Shown piece after piece: positions 1 through 12,400 of a stretch of DNA of 64,000 bases. Below the pieces are notes generated by a model, which was given only the letters and a program-made list of their open reading frames with translations, did no database searches and had not been told where the DNA came from. The DNA is taken from NCBI GenBank assembly GCA_935421135.1, contig OW285193.1, forward strand, positions 2,973,996 through 3,037,995, in the 5' to 3' direction. This stretch comes from Bugulina stolonifera (lineage: Eukaryota; Bryozoa; Gymnolaemata; Cheilostomatida; Bugulidae). How positions within the stretch are numbered: the first letter of the stretch is position 1; each line of letters begins with the position of its first letter. The translations under genes and the position numbers were made by a program.

Positions 1-445
1 CACTACACCAGGTACTACTAGAGTTACTACTACAGCTATAACTACCAGAGCCACTACTATAACCACTACTAAAGCTACTACAGCGACTACCACAGCTGCT
101 ACTATAGCTGCTACTAGGGCTACTGCTAGAGCTACTGCTACAGCTACTACAACAGCTACTGTTGCTTTTATTGCCTCTACCGTTCCTCCTACTATTACTA
201 TTGCTCTTCCTACTAGTGCTGCTGTCACTGCTCCTACTATGGCCACTGCTGCTGCTTCTACTACTTCTACTACTACTACCACTGCAGCTACCAGTGCCGC
301 TACTACAACTGCTACCACTACTGCCACTGCTACCACTACTGCCACTGCTACCACTACTACTACTACTGTTGATGCTATAACCCTGAAGCTACCGCCGCTA
401 CTGCTACTACCCCTGCTACTCCTACTAGTGCTAATGGGAGTCACA
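1..445. repeat. CTA/CTG trinucleotide microsatellite
   Basis: Almost uninterrupted imperfect trinucleotide repeat built from ACT, GCT and ACC triplets. All reading frames stay open and give Leu-rich or Thr/Ala-rich translations. This is what the repeat forces, not evidence of a gene: no splice structure or domain is attached. It may continue to the left of the window. Confidence 0.85.
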
Positions 446-2540
446 TTAAAATAAATTGAATACCACATCATCGGTAGAACCAGACAATAATGGTATATGT
501 ACATCTCTTCAGTTTTAAATTCCATTCAGCAATGGTGAGGGTCCGGATGACTGATCAGGATGCAGAAGATCAAGGTGCACTAAATGTTAATGAGACTTAA
601 AAGGACGAAGTCAGAGTACAGCACTGGCTTCAGGCTGACATCCGCCTACAGGTTGTAATCTTGGTGCCTGCAAGCCATCGCTGCTGATCTGTATCCAATG
701 ACAGGGTCTCAGAGCAAGTCCAGTCTGACGAAGGCTACCCATTTCAAACATTTGATCATAAACTTTTACAACTCTATGACTGAGTCAGCCAAGATTGAGT
801 TGAAGTAGAATTAACATATTATTACAACCACAATGAGCTCTACAGTTGTTTCTGGTACCAACAATACTCTAGAGGTCTCTGTTGTGTATCTATAAAGGAT
901 GAGCCCTGAAAGCCCACTCTTGCTTTGTTTCGAGAAGAACAGCTGAGTTCCAGAAGAGCAGCAGGATTCTATTGTGGTTTATGACCACATTATTAAAGTC
1001 TGTTATTGCAATCTGAAGATACCTCCAGATCTGTTTGGGGGCATTCAGTACAGTACAGTAGAATGCTGCGCTGTCTTGGTCTGTGGTATTCAAATGTGTT
1101 GATCATAGTCAATTGATATGGAAATGTGCTGTGACAGCCCTAGGGCCTCGGTGTATTCATTTCAGTTGAGCTAGAGCTTCCACAGCAATTGTAATAAAAT
1201 CCGTAATGAAGCCTATGGTTTCCATATTGCCAACCAGGTCTACAATCTTGTTGCTGTAAATTGCTGTTCATGATTTATTACTGTGTTGTACATTTCACCA
1301 ACTAGGCCTATAGTTTGCAGTCAGAAACTGATGAAGTAGTAGCATAGGCTATATATATTTGCTCTTTTTGGTTGATATGGAAGCAGATTTCTTCTTGCTC
1401 CCGATTCAGTAGCTACTAATCAATCCTCTGCTACCATAAAAACCTTTATAGGCAGAATTAACAGGCAGTTGGCAAAAGAATGAGGGCTGCAGGACTGCAA
1501 CAGGGCAGGTATAATAATAATTCCCATGGTTCCAAACATGGCAATGGGTATTCTCCAGTGACCTGATTGATCATTCATTGATCATTAGCATTAGTTATCG
1601 GATTTACAGCAAGCATTAGTTGGAAGCAATAGCTAATAAGTAAGTTCACTAAATTTAATACCAATCAATAACAACATGAAGAAAGCATAAAGACATGATA
1701 ATTATAATTAATATTAATAATTTAATACATGTGATGATGGCGAAACTTCCAATTTTGAATTTAATAAATATTTGTTCAATACATACATGTACACTATGAC
1801 TATTTAGGCCTTAAGTACTATAACTACTATAGATATACTAATGAAATGTAAATAATAATTATCATACTATGATATTTTAACCAGTGAAGTTGAAATTTAA
1901 ATTAATAATATTTTTAAAATAATAATAATTATAATATAATTTAATATTAATTAAATATTACATATTTTATATTATCCTATTATGCCTACTTTTAGTGATT
2001 CAACTGATTTCCACCTGATATTCTGATCGCTTGATTTCGAAATCCTAAATTAAAATTAATTAAATTGTACTACGCTTTTCCTTCATGTTAGAGAGTAGGT
2101 CATGAGTAGAGAAGTATTTTCTAATGATGCATGTTGGATTCACTTTAACCAACAGGAACGCTATTGCATTGCAAATAACAATACTCGCTAGCATTGATTT
2201 CTTGCCAGCTAAAATATCAATCTCTAAATTAGGTAGCTGATGCAAGTTTTGTTCACATATCTAGGTGCTATCACAAAGCATCCTAAACATCAGTCTAAAA
2301 TAATTTCTATGCAATGGAAACATTATGAGTTTCACTTTGCTGGGCACAAGAGAAGACAACTCCAATTGCACTGTTAAAATGATCAAGAGAAGACAATCAC
2401 TGCAATAAAGGCTGACTCTTGGAAAACATCACAATTAGCCAATGAAAAAGTCACACATTGTGGCCTTCATCATTGATGAATCATGCTTCAATGATTATTA
2501 ACCCAATGCCTACAGTGGTAATTCTTTTAAAATAATGCAC
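446..2540. other. No gene seen; AT-rich intergenic DNA
   Basis: Short ORFs only, none with a recognisable domain. The stretch around 1660-2060 is extremely AT-rich, with many TAAT/ATTA runs. Two copies of an AGAGAAGACAA motif lie at 2349-2360 and 2386-2397, a motif that recurs across the window. Confidence 0.6.
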
Positions 2541-2543
2541 CGG

Positions 2544-2578
2544 GTTGTCATTTCAGGGGACCCCCCTGAAATGACAAC
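2544..2578. repeat. Near-perfect hairpin
   Basis: The arm GTTGTCATTTCAGGGG is followed almost directly by its reverse complement. This gives a stem of about 15 bp with a tiny loop. Probably the centre or end of a small foldback element; no function can be read from it. Confidence 0.7.
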
Positions 2579-2699
2579 ATAGCGTATTGACATATTTTTG
2601 CAATGCGTACTGTAGTTGTTTTTGGCCAGGGATGGGCTGATAATTCTACATAGTCCTGCCAATATATGTACATGTAGAGTTAAATTGCAGTCATGCAGA

Positions 2700-4080
2700 A
2701 ATAAGACTCTTTGCTGTAAATAATAATATAGATATTGCACAGGCGATGCTTTTCTGTTGTAATATTCATGTAGAATATAATATAGCTCGCATGAGTGTAT
2801 TTTTCAGATGTACACTGTTAAAGATTTCTTACCAGTCAGTCATACAGGCTATGTTTAATCGAGGACAACATGCAGCCAATGTATCAGAAGATGATACATT
2901 TTACCACACTGCAGCTGCCTGTATGATCATGCTGTAGTGGCCCAGAGCATTTGTTAGTACGGCCTCAGCCTGTCCGATGGACATTTACGCACACTAAGCG
3001 CCTGTAGTTGTCACTGGTCAACTCATACTCGTCCAATTACTCTTGTACTTACAGTGTATTCATGCATATACAGTACTTACACTATTGTTCATATATTTCT
3101 ATGTTATGCATTACTTGAACTATGTATCATAAATTACTAAGACGTGTAAATACCCCTTTTATACCCCTGTAACTGAGACCGACGTCTCAGAATTTGATGT
3201 AATTTATTTTGCACATGTTTTCCATGTTTTTAAGCATATTTTATTGTGGCCGACCCATGTTAGGTCGGGCGTTGGCCTTCCGGCCACCATCTTGTTGTAC
3301 AATTTCCAGACGATGCTAGGTCGTCTTTTTACCGAAATATTTTTCTGGAAGTTAAAAACTATATAATGTGAATGTTTTATACTGTCATTGTCTCAGTTGA
3401 TGCTTGGATCACAATAAAGACACACCTATACTACTTATACGTAGCTAAGGTTAGTTCCAACTGATTAGGTCTTACGACCTTGATGCCTGAACAACCTACA
3501 AACACTGAACATACTCTTTCTCAAATAAATAGCACATGAGCATTGACTCGGGACCACATGGGCCATTTTTGTTAACTAAATAGCTACAAGTCAATCTTTC
3601 ATGTATTACAGAAGGCCTAGCACCACTCATAGGCTCTTCCCTTTCTGCACTAGTGGGTCGTCCCTCGGCCTCAAGCAGAAAAACATTAAAATATTACATC
3701 TGTGACCGTTAGTAGACATCTTTGAAACCTTGCTGTTGGAATACTGAGTATACATTGTACATAAATTATTATTAGTATAAACTATGTCACAGTATAATAA
3801 AGGTGGAGCTGGAATATTAATGTTTGCGGTGTGTCATTCCCTCTTTAGGTGTCATAAATATAATGTTCTGCTCTGAAATCTGCCTGGTGGTATGTCAAAT
3901 TCCTCAGCTTGTTTCCTAACTGCTAGTGACCAATACCTCCCTGCTATGACTAGTATAGATTATGTAGATCAGAGTAGTTGTGGTCTATTTACATGTATAT
4001 TTTATAATTATTGCTTAGGGTGTTGCTCTATCCCTGGAGCAGATTCCACAGAGTTGTAACAGGCCGGTACACAGGCATCT
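2700..4080 (+). repeat. Dispersed repeat, copy 1 (interrupted)
   Basis: Segments 2700-2932 and 3691-4080 are collinear with one continuous stretch at 23030-23640, sharing for example the ATGTTTAATCGAGGACA and GAAATCTGCCTGGTGGTAT blocks. The intervening DNA (about 2933-3690) is absent from the second copy, so it was inserted later. No coding capacity was recognised, so the class of the older repeat is unknown. Confidence 0.7.
2933..3690 (+). mobile_element. Solo-LTR-like insertion, copy 1
   Basis: Starts TGTAGTGG and shares scattered but long blocks with 7362-8100. Shared blocks include a paired GGCCGACC/GGTCGG region, the stretch ending CATTGTCTCAGTTGATGCTTGG, and the blocks CATTGACTCGGGACCACATG and CTAGCACCACTCATAGGCTC. 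A TATA-like box (CTATATAATG, about 3358) lies before a candidate start, and AATAAAG (about 3413) can serve as poly(A) signal, as in an LTR. No gag or pol lies between the two copies and they have diverged a lot, so they are best read as independent solo LTRs. The exact right end is uncertain. Confidence 0.55.
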
Positions 4081-4162
4081 ATGGGTGCTCACACCTATAT
4101 GGCTTACATACATACATGTATTATAACGTGGAAGGAGACAGAATGTATGATGACATAGTCAG

Positions 4163-4922
4163 TTAAAGGTGGACTGTACTGAAAATTTCAGAATGTTTGT
4201 CACCAAATTAACTATGTTAGTATTACTTGATACCTATACAAACATATCTAAACTGTTTTAGTAGTAGCTAATAGATGCTAAACTGCAAAAAAGTAACCCC
4301 AAAATTTCTAAAATAACCATAGTGATGTCAGCATTAGGAGTTATCTCCACCTAGTTTTATGTCAATTCTCAAAACTTCTTCTTTGATTATCTCAACTCTG
4401 ACACACTATATAGAAGCAATATTGAGTTCTCACAAATGTTTTATAAGAAATACAGTGTTCCTTCAATAAAACAGATGCTAGCAATTATTAGTACTACGTT
4501 CTACATGTTCAACACACCAGTCTAATAGGTAGGCATGTTATTCATGAGATAAACAAGTAGCCTATTGACCAATCAAATTGCAAACTCAAAAGTCATTTGA
4601 TAATTTTTTGCAACAAATTGTACTTTTTATTGTCTAGGAATATTAACTAGCATTTGTTCTACATACCCATTTTTTCGTTTTGTGATATGCCTAGTGCAAC
4701 AAGGATAAAATCTCAATTAAAATTTTCTGTTTATAATAACACAATGCCTGGTCTGGCATTCACTCCCTGCAATGATGTATTTCACTAGTTTTAGCAGAGC
4801 TGGGTACCATGATGACATCATAGAGCCCAGCTGGTATTGTGCTAACTGGTTCAGCTGCTACTAGGCTTTCTAATGGTGCATTCAGTTTATAACCTCAAAA
4901 TTTCAGTACAGTCCACCTTTAA
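4163..4922. mobile_element. TTAA-flanked MITE (piggyBac-type target site)
   Basis: The left end TTAA-AGGTGGACTGTACTGAAA is matched at the right by its inverted copy ending in ...CCACCT-TTAA. The terminal inverted repeats are about 25 bp and the TTAA duplications are exact. The 750-bp interior has no coding ORF. TTAA duplications are typical of piggyBac-type transposition, so this is probably a non-autonomous derivative of such an element. Confidence 0.75.
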
Positions 4923-5439
4923 ACGTTACCACCTCAGCTGTTAACCACTTTGTTAGCTTTCAGTCGCATAGAACTATAATTATTCAGTTAATCTAATTGG
5001 GATTGAGATAGGCTAATTATTTGATCCAACAGAGTGAAGATAAACCTTTGATGGTTATATAGTGATATTACATCATATACAAGATGCACATACATAATAT
5101 ATACCTAGATGTTTTTAACACAGCAGCACCTACGTGTAAATGTGGTTCTGAAAACCTTAAGATGCCATGATCAACTTTTGATTTCAAATAGCCCTTTCAA
5201 GCTGCAAGTCACTAAAGACTCAAGCTATGATGAAGTCATATTGACTACCTTCACCCCAAAAGTTAAAAGTCTAAAGCTAAATGTTATATTTTTAAATATA
5301 ACTTTGTTAATTATTATAGGTTATAGCACCCGATAAACAATTAAAACTGTAAAATATTTCAAAATTATTGTATCATTTCATCACAGTCGTAAGTAAAGAC
5401 TTTTTCAATTTAATTGTAATTAATTGTAAAAATACTGTT

Positions 5440-5750
5440 GGGTAGCTGCAGCACATCCGTACAACATAGAGGCCAGAGTGCACGGGAAGAAGGAGTCAAA
5501 ATTAGCAAACCAAGCCAGAGGGCCTCGGGGCTAGGGAGGGGAGCAGGTCTAACCCGCACACTATAAACACACAAGTCCCGGGCCTGAAGGTAACATTGAA
5601 GTCCTCAAAGTCAGCGCTACATGTACTTATATTATACAAAATCTGGTTTCGATCTAAGATCAAAAGAGGTCCAAGTTACAGTCAGTATAAAAAGAACTCA
5701 CATAACAAGTATAATAAAAGCCTGAAAAGGTGGCAAATTATGCACTAAGT
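5440..5750 (+). repeat. Dispersed repeat B, copy 1
   Basis: Shares ordered blocks with 11990-12620: GGCCAGAG, GGGGAGCAGGTC-like, GGCCTGA(A/G)GGTA, GTCCTCA(A/G)AGTC and TTACAGTCAGTA(T/C)AAAAA. Same orientation in both places. It could be an LTR or long SINE remnant; no coding ORF. Confidence 0.55.
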
Positions 5751-6416
5751 AAATCAGGTAGTTCTTGGACTACTAATTCGGTACATGAGGTTGATTGCCA
5801 AAATCTTAGTTGAGTAATAAAAAGAAAGATCATGCAAAAAACGCCCTAATGTCAGTATTCACAGTGATTACATCAAACATCTAAGCAATGACAAGATATG
5901 GATTATAGTGAGTGTTATGGATCATTGTTAAGAGTTATTCTCTCTTGGGAAGCAATGGCTTGCAGAACACAACAATACGATGAGTTATATGAGTATGATG
6001 AATGTTTCCTTTTTCCGCAGTTTGTCAAGAGTTTGAAGTTGACTAAGGCCCAGAAAGCTAAAGTCATATAACATACAATCGCCTGGTTTGATGCCTGAGT
6101 AGCAAAGCATTCTGCCCTGAACATTGAGTTGACTTATCATGCATATACATAAGCTGCATTTAATATGCTCATAAATTGTAAGATGGAATCGAACCACCTC
6201 CCCTCTCTGAACACTTACATATAGTATTTGTCTCAGTACACTTGGTAGGATAGTTTTTTCATTAGTTCAGTACCGCAGGACTTTCGTAAGTCATGCTAGG
6301 TGGCTAGTAACAACTATTGTACATTTTTTTGTTTATAATGCTGTATGACAGTAAAACAGTACAATACATACAGGTACATGTCCCATTCAAAGAACACCCC
6401 ACACTGTTTGGCTCTA

Positions 6417-9400
6417 TCAACTGTCAAATGGTTCTTCATGGTCATAGAATATCCACCTGGCAAGCCGGGAAAAAGTATTTTTCTTTGTTCGTATGTTAGT
6501 CTCATTGTAAGCAATGGTGTCATTATATGTGTACCATTTATGTCCGTAGAACAGATGTAAGATATTCCATCTTATACGTGTTTCCTGGACAGTTCTATCC
6601 AGACTCCATAGCCAGTACATCATACCTACAAACATACATTGGTAGGATTACTATAATTTGATCATTATGTACAATAAATGCACATGTACAGTAGATTGAC
6701 TTCATGTTTTGCAAGTTGGAGTTATCTACCCATACTTAGCAGGCCAGCGTCAAATGTAAAATACAAATCACTTTTTGAATAAGTTCGCCATATTAATACT
6801 CCATGCCATTACTACCCATGCAGAGCAGGGGTGGGACTCGCTCGTTTTAAGAATAGAGTAATATAATTATGCTATTCCCTATTGATACAAGAATAGAGAA
6901 TCTGCTTATATGATAGTAAAATTTAGGGATTAGCATGTATAACTGCTGAATCGCTATTAATTAAAAGTTGTCTTCTCTCAAATCAACTTTGAGAGAAGAC
7001 AATTCAAAGCAAAAACACAGCTACACATAATTCTTGTTTCTTCTCTTCCGCTTCATTGTTCTGCAGAGTTGATATTGTGTTTATATTGTTCTCTACAATG
7101 CACAGTAGGTGGTGTCATGGATTTGAAACGTGATAAGAAGGTATCAGGGTAGCAGCAACATACTCAATGTAATATAGCCAAGTCAAATGCATGTGTATTA
7201 GGCATAACATATATAACCTTCAAATTGTCTGCGGAAACTGTAGAAGTATCAGTGTTGTGCTATTAAAACAGTACACAGTGTCTGCAAAATTTAGATTTAT
7301 CTCCCCTTGATTTTCTGTCAATATCTAAATTATTATATATCTGTGGTTAAACCAGTAGTATTGTAGTGGTAAATGCAACCTCATAGTCAGCCTCCCGACC
7401 ACATTGTACTTATTATGAACACTCACTGCATAACTTGCCTGTGTTAACTTCTCTCTGTAGTAAACTGTATGCTTATAGACTTCTAATGTGCATTACTGAG
7501 CAATTATGTCCTTTTTATACCCCTATAAAGTGGGCCGACCTCTTAGAATTACTTGATATTGATTTTGTACATGAATTGCATAATTTTAAGCATCTTCTGT
7601 TGAACTTGACATGTTTTGGGTCGGCCATCGGGCTTCCGGCCGCCATCTTGTTGTGCAATTTCCGGATGACACTACGTCGGCCTTTTTACCGGAACTTCCT
7701 CTGGAAGTTCTTATAGTATATAAAGAGCACTGTTTTTGCATTCATTGTCTCAGTTGATGCTTGGATCTCAATACAGACACTTCTAATACTGCTTATACAG
7801 AGTTTTCACTACGTAGTATTGGTCGTTCCAGTCATCAAGTTCATCGACCTTGCTCCCCGAACTTCCTGCTAGATCGGATCACTCTCTTTCTCAGTATAGT
7901 AAATAAGCATTGACTCGGGACCACATGAGTTGTCTTGAGTAGTCATTGGACTACTAGTACCTGTTGATCTTTCATGTAATGCGAAGACCTAGCACCACTC
8001 ATAGGCTCTTCATTTTGGACAACACGTCGTCTTAGGACAACATACAAACCCCCCAAAACCCATTAGAGTATTTAAAACTTCTAATATAAAAATTTTCACT
8101 ACACATACTAGAACCTATTCTTTGTATGTTTCTTTATTGTAAAGACTATGTTAAGTTGGTTAGCAACTTCACACCGTATTAGTTGAGACGGCTAGAAATG
8201 GCCGCAACAGCAAGGGCGCTAGTAAACAGTAACTACTAGTAACTAGTTACTAGCTAATAGCAGATTGGGCTGAAAATAAAACCGGATTGGTTGAACTGCT
8301 ATTAAAAATTGAAAGAAGCAAGTCACAGCTATTCGCTGGTGCAAAAGAGATTAGCACAATCGAATAGCACTTCAATCACGCTAGCCCCACCCCTGATGCC
8401 GAGTGAGCACATGCAAACACCTGTGGTATAATAGGGAGCTGTAATAATAATGAGCACAGGGTGTCGGCATACATGCAGTGGTAACTCCTGTTCGTAATTT
8501 ATTAAATCCTTAAAATGAAGGAAGCCAATAATAAAATTAGTCACATAACGTCTGCAGCCCTGCATGAGACTAATACATATACTTATATACTCGTATACAT
8601 GTACATATACATGTACAAAGTGTTCAAAGTGTGGTTATATGGGAGTATAAGGTGTGTACCCACTTCAATTTTAGTGGTTATACAGCCAGCAGGCGTGTAC
8701 CCTCATTTTAATAGTTTGTTTTCCCCACACAATTGCTGTCGACCTGATAGTGTAGTGGTCGAGTGCTTGACACTCATCTGTAAGGTCTTAAAGGGGTTAT
8801 GACATGTGGTTTATGTCTATGTTCAAAGCAGCATCTCTTACTTAGGTTTATTGCATTTGTGCTACTATAAGCAGAGTTGTGTTCTCTTGCCCATGCTTGA
8901 CTCATTAGCGCTATTCAATGCTGATCCAAACGCAACTTTGTTATGAAGACGCAACTGCGTGCTTTATGTCATATAGAGAAAATTGCTGAATTCAAGCTGT
9001 TTGCATAGAAAGAGTACAGTAGTGAACAAATGATTTCAAAGGATTTACTAATATAGCAGTAGGATAACTTGTGCAAGTTTTTGAATTTTTCTGGGCTTTA
9101 CTTTTGCTGGCAATAACTAGCTGCCTTTATTGGTAGGTCCGGTATTTCATCTGGCCACGCTGTATACAGCGGCTATCATTTGCGTTATTCTACATGCCCG
9201 TACATTGCGTTGTGGTCTAGTTGTTTTAAATAAATATAGCCCGGAAGCCGCAAGCATAGGGTAACTAACAGTACTAGAATAGTAAATATCTAGGCACTCA
9301 ATATATTGTGCCACTAGATAGCTGAGTGCGTCTTAATGCATAACCCCTTTAAGTTCAATTCTCACAAGAGGATAATTTTTTTTCATTTTAGTAATATACT

Positions 9401-12400
9401 AATTTCTTAGCTATACAATACTAATCTGCAAGATTGCATGTACCGTGTACCCACCTCAATTTGACCATTTCGAACACTGCATGTACATATATATACATGT
9501 AGATGCGTAAAACCACCATTTTAAGAATTAATCTCAGAATCAACTTTGATCTCAACCCAAATACTGTAATATGGAGGGCACGACTCCAATTCACTGCATA
9601 TTATGTGGTGATACAGTGTGCATTTGTCTGTGTGAACAATCATGTATATCTTATGATATCACATACATTGTCCTTTCCTACATACCTTGTTGTACTCCCT
9701 CATCTGCTATAGCTGTTATTCCTGGAAACGGTTCTAGTAGGGCGTACTGTGGTAGCTCCCCACCATTATAGTACCAAGACCCACGATCATAGTCTAGTTT
9801 ATACAGCTCTTCATACATACGTAGAAATATACAGTCTTTGGTCCCCATTATCACCATGTTACCTGTAGAAGGTAGAACCCTGCTATAGTAGAGCTATAGA
9901 CTACATGATTGTGTAAATTATACTTATAGCTAAGAACCAATATCTTAATAATTATCAGCTAGTGCACTCCAGCTGGTCCAAACCATGGACATACACTAAT
10001 ATTTTAACATACCTTCTATTTTATGGGTGTCTTTGAGATACAAGGTTGTATGTTACATTGAAAATACACAAATGAATTAGTATTTTAGCATTATATACAG
10101 TATCACTGATACCAAAGCACATTGTGTTTGCTACGACACTATTTGCTTAAGCTCATGAGTAACACCATCATATTCACATATACAGTGTACAATGTAGACC
10201 ATGACGTAAATGGGTAAGTCATTAGCTGCACAATGCACCGTTAAATCACAGTTTATACACTGTACATACATGTACAATGTCGAAAAGTAAGTGCATATTA
10301 TATTACTATGCTCACCATGATAAATGTGAGACCAACAAACCAAAATACTTAATTCATAAGCATTATTTGAAAATATGAATTGGAAACTAAATGTAACTTA
10401 CCGATTATTGGTTCTTCAGTTGACTTGGCCACCACACAGTGATGCTTACGTAACCCAACAGTTGGATTCAGTACAAGACAATCATTATCCAGATATATTC
10501 CACCATTCTCCCTTATAACCTGTAAATGTAGAGAAAGTTCACCCATTTCATCATCTCTGTTATTGAATGTTTTATTTTTAGAACCATATAATTGAAGTAG
10601 TTTGTCCTTATCATGACGTTGTGTAGACCCCAGCATGCATCACAATGTGTCTCATGCAGATTCAAATCACAATGATTATAATACATGTACTATTGTTATT
10701 ATTTCTGCATTTAGCATTTACAGTGTATAAACTAAACTACGTATAAAATGAAACTCTATTAAAGTTAATACAGGAGACTATCGAAAGGACTTCAATGATG
10801 TACTTGTAGGTATGATAAGTATTGTCACATTCACTTGTTTATCTGTCATATTTGTCTGTACAAATTTTATTTGATCTACAAAACCTAAGTTTTTGTCTAT
10901 AAAGTCCTAGCCACCTTAACTCACTTACATGTAGTCTATCTATTTTTACTAATAAAAAATGTTTGGCTGAAATAAAAATTGTCTGTGACGACAAATTCCC
11001 CCACCACAGCAACCTTACCTGTATTCTCGCTAAATCAGATGCATGCTGTATCCAACCGATATCCTTTCCATATATTTTAGAAGGTGGCTCCCTGTGTATT
11101 ATGTGTATTCTAAAATTTAGCAGAGTTACATGTATATCAAAGGTGGTAGAGAGCTAAATATGACACCTAAGGCTCGTCACTATTGTCTCGACGTGGTGAC
11201 ATGAGGTTGCCGATAGAACAGTAGCTGCACTCAGAACAGAACTGAAAGGTGAAATGACCAATCAGGAAAATAAGAGACGGCCTTCATTGGTCAGTCATTA
11301 GCCAATGAACATATTACAACCTGCCTACCCACAGAGACAGAAGCTAATTTGGTTGGTTAGATGCTCCTTAGAGAGCAGCTCAAGGAACTTTCGGTGAAAA
11401 GTGCCATCTTTTCATGTATCACCTTATTTTTGTGTCTGTCTTACAAAACTGACATATACATGTAGCTAAGGTGATAGGTTGACAGCAACATACCAGATGA
11501 GACATATACCAGTTGAGAGTAGCTCCATAGCTTAGTATGATAAGGTTCAAATCCCCAATGAACTGACAATCCGAATGGATATGTTACGCAGACTAGTAAT
11601 CCTGCATATGAGTGTGTATCTGCTAAATAAAATTGGGTCCACTTAAACGTAACAGTCAACTTTTTAAGATTTCCAATTTAGGATTTCTTAATCTTGATTT
11701 TGATCTGTCTCAAAATAGAAAGGTTTTATTTGTTATCGTGAACCTTCAAAAACAACTTTACTATCCTCCTTTACCTATGTATTCCACTTACTTGGGGTTC
11801 TGTTTAATCATATCCCAGTATTTTCCCTCTACACCTGTGTTTGTGTGAATGACGACCTTGTCAGCTTCCCCTCTCTCAATTGCTGACTTCACCGACAGCA
11901 TTTCAAAGAACTTCATGTTGGATTGGTTAAACCTAAAAGTACAGTCAGAGGAAGTGCAGTCTGCATGGTGCACTGTTGTGTCTGGTTGGGGAGCTGAGGT
12001 GCAGCGTGCTAAATACAGGCCAGAGTATACGGGAGAGGACGTAAGAACCGGCTGACCATGTAAGAAGGGCTAGGGTTAAGGAGAGAGGGGGAAAAGGAGC
12101 AGATCCAACTCAACAGAACTGTAAACACAACGAGGTATTCGCCTGACTAGGAGAGAGTCTTGGGGCCTGAGGGTACCGTTGGAGTCCTCAGAGTCGGCAC
12201 AAGACCCAGTGGTGTGGGATCAGCTCCTATAACGAGACAAACTAGCAGGAGTCAATTACTACAACCATGGGGGAATTGGACTGCTGAATCCTGGTACTAG
12301 TTATAGATGGTTCTGGTAAGATTCAAGGCCGGGGATGAGTGCCTGATACCCTACTGTTAGCAGTAAACAGTAAGAGAGTGTACAGTTCAGTGTAGTTAGA

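Noticed and set aside
2933..8100. A single LTR retrotransposon bounded by the two LTR-like copies
   Set aside because: No gag, protease, reverse transcriptase or integrase between them, copies are strongly diverged, and a separate gene exon (6417-6625) lies in between.
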